Of a stretch of 8,840 nucleotides of DNA, positions 6,769 through 8,840 are shown piece by piece (positions within the stretch are counted from its first letter, which is position 1; the number at the start of each line of letters is the position of its first letter). Source of the stretch: an uncultured Clostridia bacterium (GTDB lineage Bacteria > Bacillota > Clostridia > Oscillospirales > Oscillospiraceae); the NCBI GenBank assembly GCA_947176425.1, contig CAMWQV010000056.1, positions 1 through 8,840 of the forward strand, in the 5' to 3' direction. The notes beneath the pieces were generated by a model. It was not told the origin of the DNA, ran no database searches, and saw only the letters and a list, made by a program, of their open reading frames with translations. Both the position numbers and the translations under genes were made by a program.

Positions 6769-6803
6769 AAAAAGTCCTGGGGACACTTCTCCAGGACTTT
6801 TTT
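6769..6803 (+). terminator. Bidirectional intrinsic terminator between rplA and the deacetylase gene
   Basis: AAAAAGTCCTGG (6769-6780) and CCAGGACTTTTT (6791-6802) form a perfect 12-bp stem around a 10-base loop. The stem has an A-run on its left arm and a T6 run on its right arm (6798-6803). It therefore works for rplA on the plus strand and for the convergent deacetylase gene, which ends at 6811, on the minus strand. Confidence 0.93.
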
Positions 6804-6810
6804 AGACGCT

Positions 6811-7590
6811 TTATGGAATGGGACGGGTTTTTAACGGATTGGCATACAAGACCCCTGCCTGCGGTTCTACACCTTGAATTCGGAACAGCTCTTCTACCGT
6901 TACAAATATAAATCCCTGTGCCTGAAGCTGGTCTACTATTTCCAGTGCAGCATCTACACTGGTTGCGTAGAAGTCATGGAGCAGCACGATATCCCCAGAC
7001 TGGACTGTACTGAGCACCGCATCTACTACCTTGTGTGTGTCCAGCAGCTTCCAGTCCAGCGGATCCACAGACCAGTAGATCATGGGTGTTTTAATTTCTT
7101 TTGCGCGTTTTCTGTCGATCTGTCCGTATGGGGGACGGAGCCAGAAGTCTTTCTTTCCAACCACTGACTGCAAAACTGTTTCCGCTTTGTGGATCTCCTC
7201 TACCATATTCTCTGTACTTACTGTCGTTAGACGCGTGTGAGAATAGGTATGGCTTCCGATCTGATGGCCCTCCGAGGCCATACGGCATAGCAGATACTCA
7301 TTCCCGCGAACCTGTTCCCCGATAATGAAAAATGTGCAGGCCGCGTTGCGCTCTGCCAGACCATCTAATAGGCGTCCTGTAGTATCCGCACGGGGACCGT
7401 CGTCAAAAGTCAAGGCAATATATTTCGGATCGCTTGTGAGAGTCTGCCGCGTATCGCTGTCCAGTTCGCCCAGAATCTCTAACGGAATCTCCGCCGGTCC
7501 AGACGCATAGCTGGATAGATCGGGTTCTATACCAATGCATCCGGTGAGAATGGATAATATTGGGAGTAATATAACTAGCACTCTTTTCAT
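6811..7590 (-). CDS. Polysaccharide deacetylase lipoprotein (NodB/CE4 family)
   Basis: A 259-residue CE4 deacetylase with a lipoprotein signal: hydrophobic residues 4-16, then lipobox LTGC with lipidation at Cys18. The mature enzyme should sit on the outer face of the membrane. The five NodB motifs are present: TFDDGP (61-66, catalytic base and metal Asp), SHTYSH (113-118, metal His), RPPYG (152-156), SVDPLDW (174-180) and LLHD (203-206, catalytic His). Such enzymes remove N-acetyl groups from peptidoglycan or other cell-surface glycans; which one is not visible. A GAGGAG ribosome binding site lies ten bases before the ATG at 7590. It is a single-gene unit, convergent to rplA and divergent from the tRNA gene. 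I could not identify its promoter confidently in 7591-7736. Confidence 0.93.
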   Translation of the reverse strand: MKRVLVILLPILSILTGCIGIEPDLSSYASGPAEIPLEILGELDSDTRQTLTSDPKYIALTFDDGPRADTTGRLLDGLAERNAACTFFIIGEQVRGNEYLLCRMASEGHQIGSHTYSHTRLTTVSTENMVEEIHKAETVLQSVVGKKDFWLRPPYGQIDRKRAKEIKTPMIYWSVDPLDWKLLDTHKVVDAVLSTVQSGDIVLLHDFYATSVDAALEIVDQLQAQGFIFVTVEELFRIQGVEPQAGVLYANPLKTRPIP

Positions 7591-7669
7591 CGTTTTCTCG
7601 CTCCTCTGCGCTTTTTGCTAGTATTTCCGTTAGACGCTTTTTTTTGCTGACAGTTTTTGAAAATTTTCC

Positions 7670-7698
7670 TTTACAAACGCAGAGTTTTCTGCTATACT
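7670..7698 (+). promoter_or_regulatory. Sigma-A promoter of the tRNA-Arg gene
   Basis: TTTACA (7670-7675), a 17-base spacer and TATACT (7693-7698) match the housekeeping promoter closely. The expected transcription start near 7705 is about 32 bases before the tRNA 5' end at 7737, a normal length for a precursor leader. Confidence 0.82.
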
Positions 7699-7736
7699 GT
7701 TTCTGTTGCTTGAAACAAGACTTCTTATATTGATAC

Positions 7737-7813
7737 GCGCCCGTAGCTCAGTTGGATAGAGTGACAGACTCCGACTCTGTAGGCCACTGGTTCGAATCCA
7801 GCCGGGCGTACCA
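7737..7813 (+). tRNA. tRNA-Arg (anticodon CCG)
   Basis: A 77-base cloverleaf with encoded CCA. The acceptor arms are GCGCCCG (7737-7743) and CGGGCGT (7803-7809), closing with a G1-U72 wobble. D stem GCTC/GAGT has a wobble at its base. Anticodon stem ACAGA/TCTGT (7764-7768/7776-7780) encloses the loop CTCCGAC with anticodon CCG at 7771-7773, reading the Arg codon CGG. T arm: ACTGG, loop TTCGAAT (7791-7797), CCAGC; the outermost pair is an A-C mismatch. The discriminator base is A at 7810. It should be functional despite the mismatch. It stands alone between its own promoter and terminator. Confidence 0.93.
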
Positions 7814-7856
7814 AGGTCAGCTCAGACAAAGTGTCTGCGCTGGCCTGTTTGCTTTT
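7814..7856 (+). terminator. Intrinsic terminator of the tRNA-Arg gene
   Basis: Starting at the base after CCA, a 15-position stem (7814-7828 with 7832-7846) forms around an AAG loop, with one T-C mismatch and one wobble. It is followed by GTTTGCTTTT (7847-7856). The strong stem and T-rich tail directly behind the tRNA make this its transcription terminator. Confidence 0.85.
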
Positions 7857-8011
7857 ATTGTGTTCATAGAGGCGGTTGAGGGATAAAAAGATTTATATTG
7901 CAGGAATACGAAAGGCCGGTACAAGCGGTGTGCTGTACCGGTCTTCTTATTGACGCATTAGCCAAATAATGGATTTGATTTACTGTCAATCAGCTGATGC
8001 GGCGGGCCTGT
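7857..8011. other. Non-coding stretch between the tRNA terminator and the XRE gene, with an orphan hairpin
   Basis: No credible gene is seen here. An 11-bp stem, AGGCCGGTACA (7913-7923) with TGTACCGGTCT (7934-7944, one wobble), has a 10-base loop and is followed by TCTTATT. It looks like a weak rightward terminator with no gene directly before it. The left boundary of the putative integrative element should lie in or near this stretch, but no attachment repeat can be recognised from one end alone. Confidence 0.5.
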
Positions 8012-8365
8012 CTATTCTTTATCTAGCAGCCCGCTTTTGCTCATGCAGTTTTTTATCGCAATAAGCAAATCAAGCAAAATGCGCCGCTCGGTTACACTAT
8101 AATCGGACAGCATCTTTGCGAACTCAGCTAGATAAGCGCCGCGATCATTTTTCAGATTCTCATAAAGTAGTTGGTCAACGGTGCAGCTCATTGCATCCGC
8201 AATTTTGACAATAGATTCAAAACTAACGTGTTTAATTCCTGTCTCAATGTGACTGATATAGGGAACGGATAATCCTGTATATTCAGCCAAATCAGCCTGA
8301 GACATTTTCTGAAGCTTGCGCAGCGTACGGATTCTATGCCCAATCAATCTGTAATTCAAAGCCAT
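8012..8365 (-). CDS. XRE-family helix-turn-helix transcriptional regulator
   Basis: A 117-residue DNA-binding protein. Residues about 8-63 form a Cro/C1-type helix-turn-helix: IGHRIRTLRKLQKMSQADLA, then the recognition helix around SVPYISHIE (33-41), and the closing LLYE (66-69). The C-terminal about 45 residues (ending KSGLLDKE) form a short helical tail, probably for dimerisation; no peptidase or ligand domain is seen. The ATG at 8365 has a GAGGTG ribosome binding site six bases upstream. It is divergent from a serine recombinase, so a role as repressor of the recombinase or of the element is likely (inference). It is lower in GC than the ribosomal operon. Confidence 0.9.
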   Translation of the reverse strand: MALNYRLIGHRIRTLRKLQKMSQADLAEYTGLSVPYISHIETGIKHVSFESIVKIADAMSCTVDQLLYENLKNDRGAYLAEFAKMLSDYSVTERRILLDLLIAIKNCMSKSGLLDKE

Positions 8366-8400
8366 ATTCTCACCTCACTTTCGTTTCGAGCCAGCCGGAA

Positions 8401-8428
8401 ATTTTACCAGAAGAAAGAAAGGGTGAAA
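8401..8428 (-). promoter_or_regulatory. Probable promoter of the XRE regulator gene
   Basis: On the minus strand TGGTAAAAT (8409-8401) is an extended -10 with the TGn element. TTTCAC (8428-8423) is a plausible -35 at a 16-base spacer. Transcription would begin about 30 bases before the ATG at 8365. Confidence 0.5.
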
Positions 8429-8431
8429 ACT

Positions 8432-8460
8432 TTGAATAAAATGTCACTCTTTTCTAAAGT
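8432..8460 (+). promoter_or_regulatory. Possible rightward promoter toward the recombinase
   Basis: TTGAAT (8432-8437) and TAAAGT (8455-8460) lie 17 bases apart and resemble sigma-A elements. The start would fall near 8466, at the left edge of the inverted repeat 8464-8499. A second -10-like TATACT at 8522-8527, with a poor -35, is an alternative start close to the recombinase gene. Confidence 0.4.
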
Positions 8461-8463
8461 ATT

Positions 8464-8499
8464 AATAACCACAGGGACACATCTATCCCTGTGGTTATT
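8464..8499. repeat. 14-bp perfect inverted repeat in the XRE/recombinase control region
   Basis: AATAACCACAGGGA (8464-8477) and TCCCTGTGGTTATT (8486-8499) are exact complements around the 8-base loop CACATCTA. The GC core with AATAA/TTATT ends gives terminator-like geometry in both directions, though the T-run is interrupted. It could be a terminator, an attenuator in the recombinase leader, or an operator for the XRE protein or part of a recombinase site. Confidence 0.75.
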
Positions 8500-8554
8500 T
8501 CCATCTGCCTGTAAAATGTCCTATACTCTAATAAAGCACTGGAGGTGATCAGAA

Positions 8555-8840
8555 ATGCTTGAAGACGAATTAAAAAATACTTATGTGCAACAGCAAAAAG
8601 CAAAAATTCGTCAGCGTTACAAAGGAATAAACATGGAAAACGTAACCATAATCCCTGTAACAGTATCCCAATCAGACTTTGATGATGATAACGAACCAAA
8701 ACGCGTAGCGGTATATGCCAGAGTCTCTACTGGTGATCCGCGGCAGACATCCTCCTATGAACTGCAAAAAAACTACTATGAATGCCAGATACGAAAACAT
8801 CCCAATTGGACATTGGCATCGATTTATGCGGACGAAGGAC
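8555..8840 (+). CDS. Serine recombinase (resolvase/invertase family), N-terminal part, cut by window edge
   Basis: Ninety-five complete codons are present; the gene continues past the right edge. From about residue 50 the product has the serine recombinase catalytic start RVAVYARVSTG (Ser is the expected nucleophile), then QTSSYELQKNYYECQI and WTLASIYADEG, matching large serine recombinases carried by conjugative and other integrative elements in Clostridia. These cut and rejoin DNA through a phosphoserine link during integration and excision. The ATG at 8555 is preceded by TGGAGGTGATC (8540-8550), nearly a perfect anti-16S match. A second in-frame ATG at 8633 has AAAGGA six bases upstream and gives MENVTIIPVT, a more typical start for the family; the true start is therefore uncertain. 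The XRE gene is divergent. Confidence 0.9.
   Translation, partial: MLEDELKNTYVQQQKAKIRQRYKGINMENVTIIPVTVSQSDFDDDNEPKRVAVYARVSTGDPRQTSSYELQKNYYECQIRKHPNWTLASIYADEG

Noticed and set aside
5506..6786. Long open frame on the minus strand opposite rplK and rplA (426 codons)
   Set aside because: It is the antisense of two unmistakable ribosomal protein genes; its His/Gly/Asp-rich composition is a mirror of their codon use, and it has no recognisable domain.
7814..7846. CRISPR-like or phage repeat after the tRNA
   Set aside because: It is a single inverted repeat with a T-rich tail directly behind the tRNA, fully explained as its terminator; no repeated units occur.
8336..8548. Small plus-strand frame across the XRE start and control region
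   Set aside because: It overlaps the XRE coding start, covers both promoters and the inverted repeat, and has no ribosome binding site or homology that I can see.

Overview
The window looks like a Clostridia chromosome, probably an Oscillospirales-type gut Firmicute. This is an inference from four things: an rpmG-secE-nusG-rplK-rplA ribosomal/transcription block with strong AAGGAGG ribosome binding sites, a zinc-type L33, a DUF5693-csaB cell-surface pair typical of Firmicutes, and sigma-A type promoters. No species call is possible from the sequence alone.

Left half (1-4352) is a leftward five-gene operon: ruvX, two SAM-dependent methyltransferases, a large DUF5693 membrane protein, and the start of csaB (polysaccharide pyruvyl transferase), which runs off the left edge. 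Spacings are 4, 27, 27 and 6 bp, and I see no terminator inside. The outer genes are GC-balanced housekeeping or envelope genes. The two methyltransferases between them are clearly AT-richer, which suggests later insertion into the operon. CsaB pyruvylates wall polymers that anchor SLH-domain proteins, and DUF5693 probably works in the same surface-glycan process.

The intergenic region around 4299-4564 carries divergent promoters. A very good TTGACT-17-TATACT promoter drives the rightward operon rpmG-secE-nusG-rplK-rplA (4565-6747). Its genes encode ribosomal protein L33, a translocon subunit, an elongation factor, and ribosomal proteins L11 and L1. The nusG-rplK leader contains a GUGGGAGG...CCAC structure that resembles an L1 autoregulatory site. 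A strong symmetric terminator closes the operon right after rplA, so rplJ-rplL do not follow here as they do in most bacteria.

Convergent to rplA is a lipoprotein polysaccharide deacetylase (6811-7590), followed by a tRNA-Arg(CCG) gene (7737-7813) with its own promoter and terminator. The right end (about 7850-8840) looks like the edge of an integrative element: a leftward XRE-family repressor, a control region with a 14-bp perfect inverted repeat, and the start of a rightward serine recombinase cut off by the window edge.

No clearly new system is complete in this window. The most interesting points are the methyltransferase insertion beside DUF5693-csaB, the C10 tract in csaB, the isolated rplKA pair, and the recombinase/XRE control region.
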